Source: Trichomonas tenax (taxonomy: Eukaryota; Parabasalia; Trichomonadida; Trichomonadidae). From it: 46,330 nt of DNA. Position numbers and translations under genes: made by a program. Positions 1 to 8,225 of this stretch are shown piece after piece. The notes under the pieces are model-generated. The model searched no databases. It had not been told where the DNA came from and worked only from the letters and a program-made list of their open reading frames with translations. The DNA is taken from positions 1 to 46,330 of the forward strand of contig JALKBU010000351.1 in the NCBI GenBank assembly GCA_023091735.1. The letters are read 5' to 3'. Within the stretch, counting starts at the first letter, position 1; each line of letters opens with the position of its first letter.

Positions 1-68
1 TCAAAAATTTATTTTCTATATAGGGGGGACCTAACTTGTAAAACTAATTCTGTAAATATATTTAAAAA

Positions 69-113
69 GATGTTCGCAACAGCCACGGCGCAGTCGTGGA
101 TGGTGCGAACATC
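69..113. repeat. Palindromic hairpin outside the recombinase element
   Basis: GATGTTCGCA (69-78) and TGCGAACATC (104-113) are perfect 10-bp inverted arms. Inside them CCACG (83-87) pairs with CGTGG (95-99). The hairpin is G+C-rich compared with its surroundings. It could be a structured RNA, a protein-binding palindrome or a remnant terminal structure; nothing in the sequence decides among these. Confidence 0.5.
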
Positions 114-154
114 TAATTACTAACTCTTGTCAAAAAACCGGAAATGAAAAATAT

Positions 155-236
155 AATTCTTGTTTATTCAATTTTGAATTGAATCGGCTACCATTTTAGA
201 TTTATTTTTCGACAACTTTTTCTCACAAAATTCAAT
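155..236. repeat. Left inverted terminal arm of the recombinase element
   Basis: This stretch reads as the inverted partner of about 1365-1440. The best part, 214-235, is a perfect 22-bp inverted match. Further out the match weakens but still shows the shared ATTCAATTTTGAAT block and a TTTAGATTTA block. A weaker continuation may reach 128. Confidence 0.65.
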
Positions 237-262
237 AGGATTTTTTTTTAAAAAAGCAAAGT

Positions 263-1180
263 TTATATTATCGGTGTGATCTTTTGAGCTGCTTCTCGCA
301 TATTTACACCCGTGTAGCGAGTATATACACTCGATTTCCAACGACTCATAGATTTAATGGTACGATCTGGCACGCCTATAAGTGCCACTTCATGAGTGGC
401 CCATTTTCTGAAACTATGTGTTGAATATGCAGAATCTTTGAACAAGGTATTAAAAGCAGATTTAATCCTTGATCGATATGTTGTTATTGCTCTTGGAAAA
501 ATTTTGGACGTTTTGCAAACATTTGGAAGAGAGTTCAAATATTGAAGTCTGCGATCAAGCCAAAGATAGGGTGAATAGTTAGTGTTAGATCTTTCGATTA
601 ATACAGGAATGGCTTTGGAAGTCTGATCTGTTTTAGATCTTTTAACAAATAAGGTTAAAATAACTTCAGTAGTAGAAATATCATCGAGAGTCAAAACTAC
701 GGCTTCTGATATCCTTAGAAAGCCATATTATAAAACAGACATCAATGACATCGTTTCAACATCACTTTGATTTGTGGTGGAAAAATACATTCCTAAAATA
801 GACATTTGTTGCCTATTAACTCCTTTCTTTGCATTGGGGGCAAAGTCGGTAGCCATTAGTCTCGATAGTCCCTTGAAATAATCGTCAATCTTTTGGCAGC
901 GAGTTATGTCAGGGAGATTGTTAACACTTAAATAATTTCTTATTCCTGCAAGCAATTTGCGGATATATGAATATGTTGTTGTCGGGTTAAAGATACGATA
1001 TGCCTGAAAAAAGGCAATAACATTATTGTAAGTTACTGGAACAGGAGGTGGAGAATTGGGAATTTTTGACAAGATCAAAAAATATGTTTTGATCAAAGAA
1101 TTTTATTCCCTTTGCGTAGCTGGTGAAATAGAATTGGTTAAAACTTGAACTGAACTTTGTATAAGATCATTAAAGTCCAT
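263..1180 (-). pseudogene. Tyrosine recombinase, interrupted by two in-frame stops
   Basis: One reading frame runs from an ATG at 1180 to a TAA at 263, about 305 codons, the usual length for tyrosine recombinases. It is broken by TAA at 1103-1105 and at 728-730, with no frameshift. The N-terminal half has the SAM-like core-binding region. The catalytic half keeps the full set: Arg I in LRISEA (713-715), a Lys in the KTDQ hairpin, HSFR (His 416-418, Arg 407-409), the Trp of SRW and the nucleophile region VYTRYTG. The family cuts and rejoins DNA through a tyrosine-DNA intermediate. Neighbouring genes end in TAA, so the stops are probably real and the copy recently inactivated. Readthrough is possible but unsupported. 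Confidence 0.8.
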
Positions 1181-1364
1181 AAAAAAATTTGACAAATTGA
1201 ATCGCTTGAAAATTAAAATAAAAAATGGTCACTAAAATAATACGTAAACATAGATCAATATCACATATATGATTTAAAATCCATTTCAAAATGAATATTT
1301 TTTTTCATTTTATAAATTTCTCAGTTGTTTTTTTTTGCAATTGAGCGAAGCTGAGCAATTTGCT

Positions 1365-1440
1365 TTTGAATTTTGTGAGAAAAAGTTTTAGGAAAACTAA
1401 ATCTAAAGGAAGCCTTATTCAAAATTGAATTACAACAATT
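1365..1440. repeat. Right inverted terminal arm of the recombinase element
   Basis: Inverted partner of 155-236, perfect over 1366-1387. It lies about 185 bp upstream of the recombinase start, so the two arms enclose the gene. Weaker similarity continues to about 1463. Confidence 0.65.
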
Positions 1441-1463
1441 GCATTATTTCCCCAAAAGTGACA

Positions 1464-1873
1464 TATTTTGAAAAGTTTACAAAAAGTAACTTTTCTAAAA
1501 TGGTTCACTTTTGTCGAATATTTCAAAATTTTTTGCGTATTCAAATTTGAAGGTTAAATATAATGATAATATCTTATCAAACAAAAATTTTTGATGTTAT
1601 CTTTGTTTTAAGGAATCCAATAGTTGCACAGCGATAACAGGAACTACATAGAGATGATACACAACGAATTGCTAAAGACATATTTGACATGATAAATCGT
1701 TTGCTGAAATTTTAACATGTTTGAGTCGTAATCTTCAAGATAAGTCACAGTTTTATAGCGGTTTACAATTATAGAACAATGGAAGTTCAATTATGATTTT
1801 GTTACGTAAGTGGCAGGATATCTATTTTTTGAAAGGAAATAAAATCCAGATTTTGACAATTCATTTTACCAAA
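1464..1873. other. Gene-free A+T-rich spacer with the MLF promoter
   Basis: I see no gene here. The right end holds an initiator-like TCATT at 1861-1865, directly before the MLF start codon. The rest is simple A+T-rich sequence. Confidence 0.5.
1861..1865 (+). promoter_or_regulatory. Trichomonad-type initiator for the MLF gene
   Basis: TCATT fits the TCA(+1)YW initiator known from Trichomonas. It puts the first transcribed base at 1863, 11 nt before the ATG at 1874. This supports that ATG rather than codons further upstream in the same frame. Confidence 0.5.
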
Positions 1874-2434
1874 ATGCTGAACTGGTTCGATGAGCCAATC
1901 ACACACTACCGCCGCTTCGCTCCAATGAGGTCGGGTGTGTTCGATTACATGTCTAGATGGATGGCTTCTGTTGATCGCGAAATGGAACGCGAGTTTGGTG
2001 ACTTCTACGATCCATTTTTCGCACCACCGAGAAGAGCACATGTTGTGGATGAAGAGGAAGACGTTGAGGAACCACCAAAGCAAAAGAAGCAAAAGAAAGA
2101 AAAAATTGTAGTTGAAGAAGAAGACGAAATGGATGAAGAAGGAGAGCCACAGTACTATACATGCAGTTCCTCAATGTATACAACGTCAGATGGTGTCCAG
2201 CACATTTATCGTGAAGAACTTGATTCAAAGAGCGGAAAGAAGAAAGTTATTGAAACAAGAAGAATAAGAAATAAGTCCATCACACATCATAAGGTCACAG
2301 AGAAGGATGGTTCTATAACAGAACACGAAACTCGTAAGAATATTAAACCAGACGAAGTTGAGGAATTCAACAAACAATGGTCCTCTCGTAACGCCAAGAG
2401 ACAATCTTCTCTTCCTGCACCAGAATCTAAGTAA
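1874..2434 (+). CDS. Myeloid leukemia factor (MLF) family protein
   Basis: A 186-aa protein. The N-terminal third has an aromatic/Arg region (residues about 1-50) with a GDFYDPFFAPP segment. A strongly charged linker (about 55-90) of Glu/Asp and Lys follows. The C-terminal half (about 90-170) carries the MLF hallmarks: a CSSSMYTTSDGVQ-like strand, a KKKVIETRR segment and a DEVEEFNKQW ending. MLF proteins are small acidic adaptors of nucleus and cytoplasm linked to stress and protein-quality control; Giardia and other protists have one. The open frame extends upstream to 1793, but the ATG at 1874 is chosen because an initiator lies 11 nt before it. The stop overlaps TAAA, a trichomonad-type poly(A) signal. 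Confidence 0.75.
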   Translation: MLNWFDEPITHYRRFAPMRSGVFDYMSRWMASVDREMEREFGDFYDPFFAPPRRAHVVDEEEDVEEPPKQKKQKKEKIVVEEEDEMDEEGEPQYYTCSSSMYTTSDGVQHIYREELDSKSGKKKVIETRRIRNKSITHHKVTEKDGSITEHETRKNIKPDEVEEFNKQWSSRNAKRQSSLPAPESK

Positions 2435-2788
2435 AATATTTTGATTCTATATTTAACTTACATACACGGTATATTTACATAGAAGAATCACAAAAACACT
2501 AAATTTCTTGTTTGAACTTTATAAAGCCAATATTTAAATTCAAATAATATATATTTTGTTCAAAACAAGTGTGACTTAGAAAATACAACTAATAAGTCAA
2601 TGGAAAATGATTGGTACTATTGGTTTCTTTTGAAAAGACTATTAAATAATATTGTATTTGAAATAATGGTTAGAGATGTGATGTTTATTAGAAAAAAGTG
2701 AATCATTTACGCTGGATATTATAAATATGCAATGCTGTTTTCATAGCCACGCTCTCCCAAAAATATTTTTGCAGACCCCTAAAATATA
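2435..2788. other. Gene-free spacer between MLF and TMCO1
   Basis: A+T-rich. It presumably holds the MLF 3' end and the TMCO1 promoter, but I see no clear initiator or repeat. Confidence 0.4.
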
Positions 2789-3343
2789 ATGGTAAAAGAA
2801 CTCATTATTAACTTAGCTCTATCATTGACCTTGGCTTTTGCCAACTCTGTCTTCAACGCGTTCCTTTCTTGGTACTTCATCTATAGGAAGGAGAACATCC
2901 AGAGACTGAAAAAGAATTATTACATGAAAGAAGCACAGCTCAAAGAGCTTCAGGCAGAATCAGCTGCTGACGAAGAAGCTGAAAAGCGAAATGCTCGTAA
3001 AATCAAGAAATTAGAAGGAGATGTTAAGCAAATTTCAAATGATATCAGCCAAGCAACAATGATGATAAAAATGTTCCTCAGCTTAGCTCCATACTTAAGC
3101 ATGATGCTTATTAGCCGCTATTTCACAAACAAGGTCTGCATTAAGCTTCCTTTCGAATCTAATTTCAAATTCTTGACACACCGCGGCCTTGAAGGTGATG
3201 ACACAACAGAGGGATCTTCCCAGTTTATCATCCTCCTTACAAACATCTTTTTGAAAGCAGCTATTGATAAATGGTTCGATTTCAGGCTCCCAGAGTCAGG
3301 AATGATGGCCGCATTACAGGGTCAGCTTCAAAATCACCAATAA
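2789..3343 (+). CDS. TMCO1: TMCO1-like ER membrane protein
   Basis: A 184-aa protein, close to the 188 aa of human TMCO1. It has a hydrophobic N-terminal segment (about 5-32), a basic, charged coiled coil (about 33-85), a second hydrophobic segment (about 90-110), then the family signature KLPFES...LTHRGLEGDDTTE (about 118-140) and a final hydrophobic segment (about 145-160). TMCO1 belongs to the Oxa1/Get1/EMC3 superfamily (DUF106). It acts in the ER with the translocon in multi-pass membrane protein biogenesis and has also been proposed as a Ca2+ leak channel. The signature match is strong and the frame is complete. The stop is followed by TAAA overlap. Confidence 0.9.
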   Translation: MVKELIINLALSLTLAFANSVFNAFLSWYFIYRKENIQRLKKNYYMKEAQLKELQAESAADEEAEKRNARKIKKLEGDVKQISNDISQATMMIKMFLSLAPYLSMMLISRYFTNKVCIKLPFESNFKFLTHRGLEGDDTTEGSSQFIILLTNIFLKAAIDKWFDFRLPESGMMAALQGQLQNHQ

Positions 3344-3683
3344 ATCAATCTATATTCACAGCAATCTTATATTAAAAATAATTTTAAACTATAATTTGCA
3401 CTGTTTTGCTTGGCAAGAATCATATATTACCCGAAGTATAATAACAGCATAAAATCATGTTGAACCAAAGCACTTTTATATTTTCAAAATACAATCACTA
3501 TGTAGATCCCATTACATCCAACAAGCTGTAGATTTTTATTCATATTATTTTACCAACAGTAATTACAAGATAATCACATTTGATTGAAAATTATATAGGA
3601 AATTTACTCCCCAAAATTTATACATTGTTGCTACTTTTGATACTGTATTATAATACAACTCATCAACAAAAATTATCATTTTC
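3344..3683. other. Gene-free spacer before the surface protein gene
   Basis: A+T-rich with no gene visible. It ends at a TGACGTGTAAA motif (3684-3694). Confidence 0.4.
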
Positions 3684-3694
3684 TGACGTGTAAA
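3684..3694 (+). promoter_or_regulatory. TGACRYGTAAA motif upstream of surface protein gene
   Basis: Exact copy TGACGTGTAAA, 58 bp before the ATG at 3752. The same 11-mer recurs in other intergenic regions of the window. A regulatory role is inferred from recurrence and position. Confidence 0.45.
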
Positions 3695-3751
3695 ACTATT
3701 TATTCAGCATTTTTGTCAAAATTATTGAATTTATATGACAAAATTATTCAT

Positions 3752-5206
3752 ATGCTATTTCTCGGTGAATTTCCAGTAAATCCAAGTCAAGAAACTTGTA
3801 AAAAGGCTATATGCATTAAAATCAAAAAGACAAAAAGAAAACGTATATTTTACAATATTTATCGTTTTTATAAAAACAAAATGAACGTTTCTATAACAAG
3901 TTTACGATTCTCATCGCTAACTCATTCTCCATTCTTCGCGAATCTCAGAAATCTAAAGGTTGCGAACACACACTTCAAAAATCAAGCCCATCCTTTCTTA
4001 TATTCTCAAATTAATCAAAATTTATTCATTTCTAAATCGTCTTTTTCAAAATTTTTATCGGACGCCGTATCGCTAGTGAAAGTACCACCTACGTGCAGTA
4101 ACACAATATGTACTATCGAAGATTCACAATTTAATAACGAAGCAAAAGCAGAACTTAATGTACAAAAGCTTACTATCCAGCGCTGCAACTTTAACGGCTA
4201 TATTGGTGATACAATTGTCACAACAACTTCGTTATTAACTTCTTTAACGTTTGAAGCAAATTGTATTTCAAGTATCAACTTAAATAATATTGATGCATTT
4301 TATTTCAATGGAGCTCCTTCATGCACTTCCATATTCAATGCTAATGCAGTTTATAACACTGAAGCAACTCAAGAAGGTGGAAACTTCTTCTATATGAAAA
4401 ACATGATAACATTCAAGCAGTTCAACTACACAGGAGCCAAAGGTTTCACGTTTGTTAAATCTACTTCATCGACTGCCGGAACAACTGCATCTTTTTCATT
4501 TTGCACATTTTTCGATTGTAAGATTAAAGCGCTCATGTCATATTCATCAGAATCTTCGATTAGGTTAACATTAAATTACGCATCATGCTTATTATATAAT
4601 GTCGATCTTTCATCCCAGTCTGTGGCTGTTTGTGGTAGTACAAGCGAAGACCTAGTTGCAGTGACATATAATAGTTGCGGTTTCTATGCCCTTACAAGCG
4701 TTCATAGCACACATCCATTGGTTTCAATTAGGCAATCCCCTCGTGTTGTTACCAATGCTTACTGTGATCTTGCAGCTATTACAAACTTACAACTCCAAAA
4801 CAGCGAAGTTTATGGAACCGGTGCAAAACAATACAGCAGTTTCTGGAGCTCAAATTATTACACATTGACACAGGAGAAGTATTTGACTGAAATATGCCAC
4901 ATCTTCGTTACACCAACACCAACTGCTTCTCCAGCTCCAACACCAGAACCTACTATTGCACCTCAAACACCAGAACCTACTATTGCACCTCAAACACCAA
5001 GTCCAACAGGTTCTCCGATTCCAGAAAGAACACCAGAGCAAACAGTTCCACCGAGGACGAAATCGCCTTCACTTGAGCCAGGATACACAGTTGGTGTAGC
5101 AGGAGCAATCGCAATCGCTTCGCTGATTGTCGGAATTGTTGTCTGGTTCGCTATCCGTCCTCTTTGTTTCACAAGAAAGTATCCATACCTTCATTATGAC
5201 TTCTAA
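3752..5206 (+). CDS. Stalked type I surface protein, parallel beta-helix-like
   Basis: About 484 aa from the ATG at 3752. A later ATG at 3881 is possible, and neither gives a convincing signal peptide, so the 5' end may be degraded or wrongly placed. The ectodomain repeats short beta-strand units rich in Phe, Asn, Ser and Cys (for example FSFCTFFDCKI), suggesting a solenoid related to Pmp/BspA-like trichomonad surface proteins. Next comes a Pro/Thr stalk of about 55 residues containing two exact 9-residue PEPTIAPQT units. A single membrane helix (AIAIASLIVGIVVWFAI) and a tail of about 15 residues ending HYDF complete it. The second surface protein (20114) has the same stalk-helix plan but a much longer tail. 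Binding partner unknown. Confidence 0.65.
   Translation: MLFLGEFPVNPSQETCKKAICIKIKKTKRKRIFYNIYRFYKNKMNVSITSLRFSSLTHSPFFANLRNLKVANTHFKNQAHPFLYSQINQNLFISKSSFSKFLSDAVSLVKVPPTCSNTICTIEDSQFNNEAKAELNVQKLTIQRCNFNGYIGDTIVTTTSLLTSLTFEANCISSINLNNIDAFYFNGAPSCTSIFNANAVYNTEATQEGGNFFYMKNMITFKQFNYTGAKGFTFVKSTSSTAGTTASFSFCTFFDCKIKALMSYSSESSIRLTLNYASCLLYNVDLSSQSVAVCGSTSEDLVAVTYNSCGFYALTSVHSTHPLVSIRQSPRVVTNAYCDLAAITNLQLQNSEVYGTGAKQYSSFWSSNYYTLTQEKYLTEICHIFVTPTPTASPAPTPEPTIAPQTPEPTIAPQTPSPTGSPIPERTPEQTVPPRTKSPSLEPGYTVGVAGAIAIASLIVGIVVWFAIRPLCFTRKYPYLHYDF
4943..4996 (+). repeat. Tandem 27-bp stalk repeat, two copies
   Basis: Two consecutive identical 27-bp units encode PEPTIAPQT twice; a third, diverged PSPTGSP unit follows. 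Such stalk repeats can change in number by slippage and so alter stalk length. Confidence 0.8.
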
Positions 5207-5413
5207 TGTCATGTCTCATGTTTCATTTTTTATAATACCAAATAAAAATACATATCAAAAGCATGTGTTTTTTAAACTATAAATCAATAATGAAAAGATA
5301 TAATTTTTTTGAAAAATATTACTCATTGTTTCCATGTAGAATAAATAGTATTTATCGAACTTATAGAGAATTTTAATGAAAAGGTCAAGGGAAATCAAAA
5401 ATAATTTCGACTT

Positions 5414-6031
5414 TTAGCAGCAGCCAGACTTCGGCTGTTCCTCCTGTTCGAAATCAACATTGTCCGAATTTGGTGTAATATCATAAGTACCAGAAGCAAC
5501 ATTAGCCTCGATAACATCAACGCAAGCGTTGATAGCTTCAGTGATCTGAACTCCTGTCTTTGCGGATGTCTCGAAGTACTTCATATTGTGCTGCTTAGCG
5601 AAGTCTTCCGCCTCTTGGCGTGTGACTTGACGCTTTTCTGGGTTTGCTTCGCAAATATCGACCTTGTTGCCGATCAAGAGTGTAACGACGTCAGCGCGTG
5701 CGACATCCTTGACATCCTGGAGCCAGCGGTTGATGTTGGCGAAGGAATCAGAGTTTGTAAGATCGAAGACGAGAAGAGCGCCAGCGGATCCACGATAATA
5801 GCCGCGTGTGACTGACCTGAAGAGTTCCTGTCCGGCTGTATCCCAGAGCTGGAGTTGGATGCGATGTTTGTCTGTTTGTACGATTTTGGTCATGAATTCA
5901 ACACCGAGAGTTGGCTGAGAGTCCTCGTCCCAAAGGTCGCGGATGAACCTGATGAGGAGGCAGGTCTTGCCGACGCCGGAATCGCCGACGACGACAACCT
6001 TAAGGGAATAATCGAATTTGCGTCCAAGCAT
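5414..6031 (-). CDS. Rab-family small GTPase
   Basis: A complete 205-aa Rab. G-domain motifs: P-loop GDSGVGKT (16-23), switch I Thr41 in PTLGVEF, DTAGQE (64-69), NKVD (122-125) and ETSAK (about 155-159). The C-terminus ends SGCC, a double-cysteine prenylation site as in geranylgeranylated Rabs. Rabs recruit effectors to transport vesicles and organelles when GTP-bound. The GVEF switch and LQLWDTAGQ segment resemble the Rab2/4/14/39 branch, but trichomonads have very large Rab families and I do not assign a subtype. Switch II reads QELF where QERF is usual. The stop overlaps TAAA. Upstream (on the minus strand) lies a five-copy motif array. Confidence 0.97.
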   Translation of the reverse strand: MLGRKFDYSLKVVVVGDSGVGKTCLLIRFIRDLWDEDSQPTLGVEFMTKIVQTDKHRIQLQLWDTAGQELFRSVTRGYYRGSAGALLVFDLTNSDSFANINRWLQDVKDVARADVVTLLIGNKVDICEANPEKRQVTRQEAEDFAKQHNMKYFETSAKTGVQITEAINACVDVIEANVASGTYDITPNSDNVDFEQEEQPKSGCC

Positions 6032-6126
6032 GAAAATATGGACGATAGATAACCGATATTTTCAATTCATATATTTGACAATAAATTCGATTTATGTCGT
6101 GTAATGCATTGAAATTTTCCTATTTC

Positions 6127-6259
6127 TGTCATGTAAAATATTTATATTTTCAAACATATGACACGTAAACTATTAAATATAAAAACATGTCATGTAAAAT
6201 ATTGAATCATATTAAAAATGCTATGTAAAATTTTAGGTTTAAATCTGATGACACGTAAA
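6127..6259. repeat. Five-copy motif array with about 30-bp spacing
   Basis: Five 11-bp motifs read on +: TGTCATGTAAA (6127), TGACACGTAAA (6159), TGTCATGTAAA (6188), TGCTATGTAAA (6219) and TGACACGTAAA (6249). Start-to-start steps are 32, 29, 31 and 30 bp, near three helical turns. The DNA between them is A+T-rich and only loosely similar, so this is either a regularly spaced binding-site array or a very degenerate tandem repeat. It lies 96-228 bp upstream of the Rab ATG, with tRNA-Gly on the other side. Confidence 0.65.
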
Positions 6260-6527
6260 TTATTCAAATCTTCCAATAAATGTCATTATATTGCAGCTAC
6301 AGCGGGGAGCAACGGTGATTGACTTCTTTCTATATCTATCATTTGCATCGTTGTTGGCGCCGTTTAAAGTAATGTTAAAAAAGCCAAATATATTTTTTCA
6401 TTGATATGAGTTTGTCATGAAGATATGAATCCAGAGCACTCTAGTGATTGCTTGGTCGGTTGAAATAATGCTCTAGACTAATATTTCATGCGTTGAAGAT
6501 GATTTTATGAATGAAAAATAAAAGTTG
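6260..6527. other. Spacer between motif array and tRNA-Gly
   Basis: No gene seen. It contains a mildly G+C-richer stretch near 6297-6365 and an imperfect inverted pair, CAGAGCA near 6433 and TGCTCTAG near 6468, of unknown meaning. Confidence 0.35.
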
Positions 6528-6532
6528 AAAAA
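6528..6532 (-). terminator. Pol III T-run terminator for tRNA-Gly
   Basis: Five T residues on the minus strand start about 5 nt after the tRNA 3' end, as expected for RNA polymerase III termination. Confidence 0.7.
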
Positions 6533-6536
6533 GTAT

Positions 6537-6607
6537 TGCACCGCCCGGGAATCGAACCCGGACCCCCACCTTGGCAAGGTGAAATTCTACCATTAGACCA
6601 GCGGTGC
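6537..6607 (-). tRNA. tRNA-Gly (anticodon GCC)
   Basis: A 71-nt cloverleaf on the minus strand. The acceptor stem GCACCGC pairs with GCGGTGC, followed by an A discriminator. The D arm contains TGGTCTAATGG (A box). The anticodon loop CTTGCCAAG has anticodon GCC, flanked by the stem TCACC/GGTGG. The T arm CCGGGTTCGATTCCCGG contains the B box. There is no intron and CCA is not encoded, as usual in eukaryotes. Confidence 0.97.
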
Positions 6608-6927
6608 TTTACAAAATTTAAATTATTTGTTAATATGAAATAATAAATTAAGTACATCATTTTTTTCGAATATTGAAAGATATCAAACATATGAATGTGC
6701 AAACGTTTTTATTATTAGGCATCTTTGTCCTGTTTAAAACCTAATCCAGCCAATATATAATTTATTGTCTATCTTGCTTCAATGCTCATAAACACATTCT
6801 ATCTCTTTTGAATACTTCAAATATTCTTTTTCGCATCTCAGAGATACTTAATGGATCTTGATAATGAAAATCCAAATACTAATCACTAAAAACAAAGTTT
6901 ATAAGGAACAAAACACAAGATTGAAAA
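6608..6927. other. Gene-free spacer between tRNA-Gly and 274-aa gene
   Basis: A+T-rich; no gene or repeat that I can support. Confidence 0.4.
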
Positions 6928-7752
6928 TTAATCACCAATTTCTTGAACTTTTTCATACATATAGTCTGGAGCTTTAACAGCATGAAGCTTTTTGATAGTT
7001 AACTCGAGAGGTAAAGCAAGTTTCTTCTTGAAGAATTTTGTTTTTGTTAATACTTCGCTTCTGATTATTTCAGGCCATCCGTATCTCGGTGCATGAGCCT
7101 CGATTAAACATGGAACAGCAACAATAGGCTTAATTCCCATTCTCGAAATAATATTATGTGGATGCAAAGGATTATTGCTGCGATATTGATCCTGATTAAC
7201 AAATGCAATCCTTAGAGTTTCAGCGCCCGGACAAAGAGGTCCCTCGGCGTTCTTCGCTCCGATCATTTTGTATCTTTCTTCATTAAACTGAATAAAGCGG
7301 CGAATTTGATTTGTGAAAAATGGCGGGACATCTTTTCTGAGAATGAATTCAGCTGCATCTCTATATGTCATCGTTGAAATTTTCGACCCAAATTTTGATA
7401 ATGCTGTATCTGGTGGTGTTGGCAAGTTTGTATTTGGAGGACGCGCATCTTGGAACGCTTTGAGAATAGATGGTGAGTAAATTCTTTTTATTTGTTCAGA
7501 TGTCCAATTATATAATTTTGTATCTTGGCATTTTAGAGAATAATAGAAAATCGTTTGAAGACTCTGCAGCGAGTGTGTGTATTTGATAGGCAAAGGAATA
7601 AAAGAAGAAATCGCACGTGCAACGAGTTCTGGTTTTTCTCCGGGCCTTATATTGCCTGCAGCGAGAGATCTCAAAGCTTTGAGGTCTTCGAGCTCTTTCT
7701 TCGCTGCAGAAAGTTGATTTTGAGCAACGAAAATTTCGGCATCAGTTGTCAT
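6928..7752 (-). CDS. Unknown 274-aa protein
   Basis: Complete ORF with an ATG start and a codon pattern like its neighbours, so very probably a real gene. I do not recognise the family. Residues 1-30 look like a short coiled coil (AQNQLSAAKKELEDLKALRS). The middle is mixed and helical with a Pro-rich PNTNLPTPPD patch near 110. The C-terminal third is basic and has a hydrophobic strand-like core (GIKPIVAVPCLIEAH, about 205-220). There is no signal peptide or membrane segment, so a soluble protein is likely. It lies in the same orientation as the Rab and RalGAP-like genes, but spacing is too wide to imply shared control. Confidence 0.75.
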   Translation of the reverse strand: MTTDAEIFVAQNQLSAAKKELEDLKALRSLAAGNIRPGEKPELVARAISSFIPLPIKYTHSLQSLQTIFYYSLKCQDTKLYNWTSEQIKRIYSPSILKAFQDARPPNTNLPTPPDTALSKFGSKISTMTYRDAAEFILRKDVPPFFTNQIRRFIQFNEERYKMIGAKNAEGPLCPGAETLRIAFVNQDQYRSNNPLHPHNIISRMGIKPIVAVPCLIEAHAPRYGWPEIIRSEVLTKTKFFKKKLALPLELTIKKLHAVKAPDYMYEKVQEIGD

Positions 7753-8225
7753 TTTTTTGATTTTTAACCTTAATTATTATCATTTCATTTTCATTGAAAT
7801 ATAAGTTGTACACACATATTGAATTCTATTATTCAATGAATTTCCTTTCAAACACATATTTTTATTTAATTTCTTATATATTGGATTTAAAGCGATTTCT
7901 AAACAAAACACATTCAAATCACATTTATTTTCATTTTGTCTATTAATGTCAGCATTCTTATACTCATTAAACAAATTTAAAACTTAATATTCAAATTCAT
8001 ATTATATAAAAACCCAAATTATCATCACCAAAATTTGACAATCCATCAGATTAACATGAAAGCATCATATCTGCGCTTTTATGAAATCAATATCAATATG
8101 ATACAATTTTTTATTTCATTCCAGCATATCAATGGTTTGGACTTCAAATATATCATTTCAAAGACAAATTTTACATAAACAATGCCTTTTAAAACATAAT
8201 CATTCAAAATAAAATAATAATATAA
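7753..8225. other. Gene-free spacer
   Basis: A+T-rich stretch between the 274-aa gene and the RalGAP-like gene. The one long frame here has biased A+T composition and no family match; nothing supported. Confidence 0.4.

Larger units (their letters stand above)
128..1463 (-). mobile_element. Tyrosine-recombinase transposon with inverted termini
   Basis: The segment is bounded by imperfect inverted arms at about 128-236 and 1365-1463. Their inner part is a perfect 22-bp inverted match (214-235 against 1366-1387), and similarity runs outward through ATTCAATTTTGAAT to a TGTCA at 128-132 matched by TGACA at 1459-1463. The only gene between the arms is a decayed tyrosine recombinase on the minus strand. 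The inverted arms and the recombinase are seen directly; that together they form one transposable unit is inference. Cryptons, the usual eukaryotic recombinase-only elements, normally lack long inverted termini, so the class is unclear. The outer limit of the element and any target duplication could not be fixed. Confidence 0.6.

Noticed and set aside
263..1180. Alternative genetic code with TAA read as an amino acid
   Set aside because: MLF, TMCO1, Rab, RPB8, eS7, SPAG17-like and UPF1 genes all end at TAA where the family expects an end, so TAA is a normal stop here.
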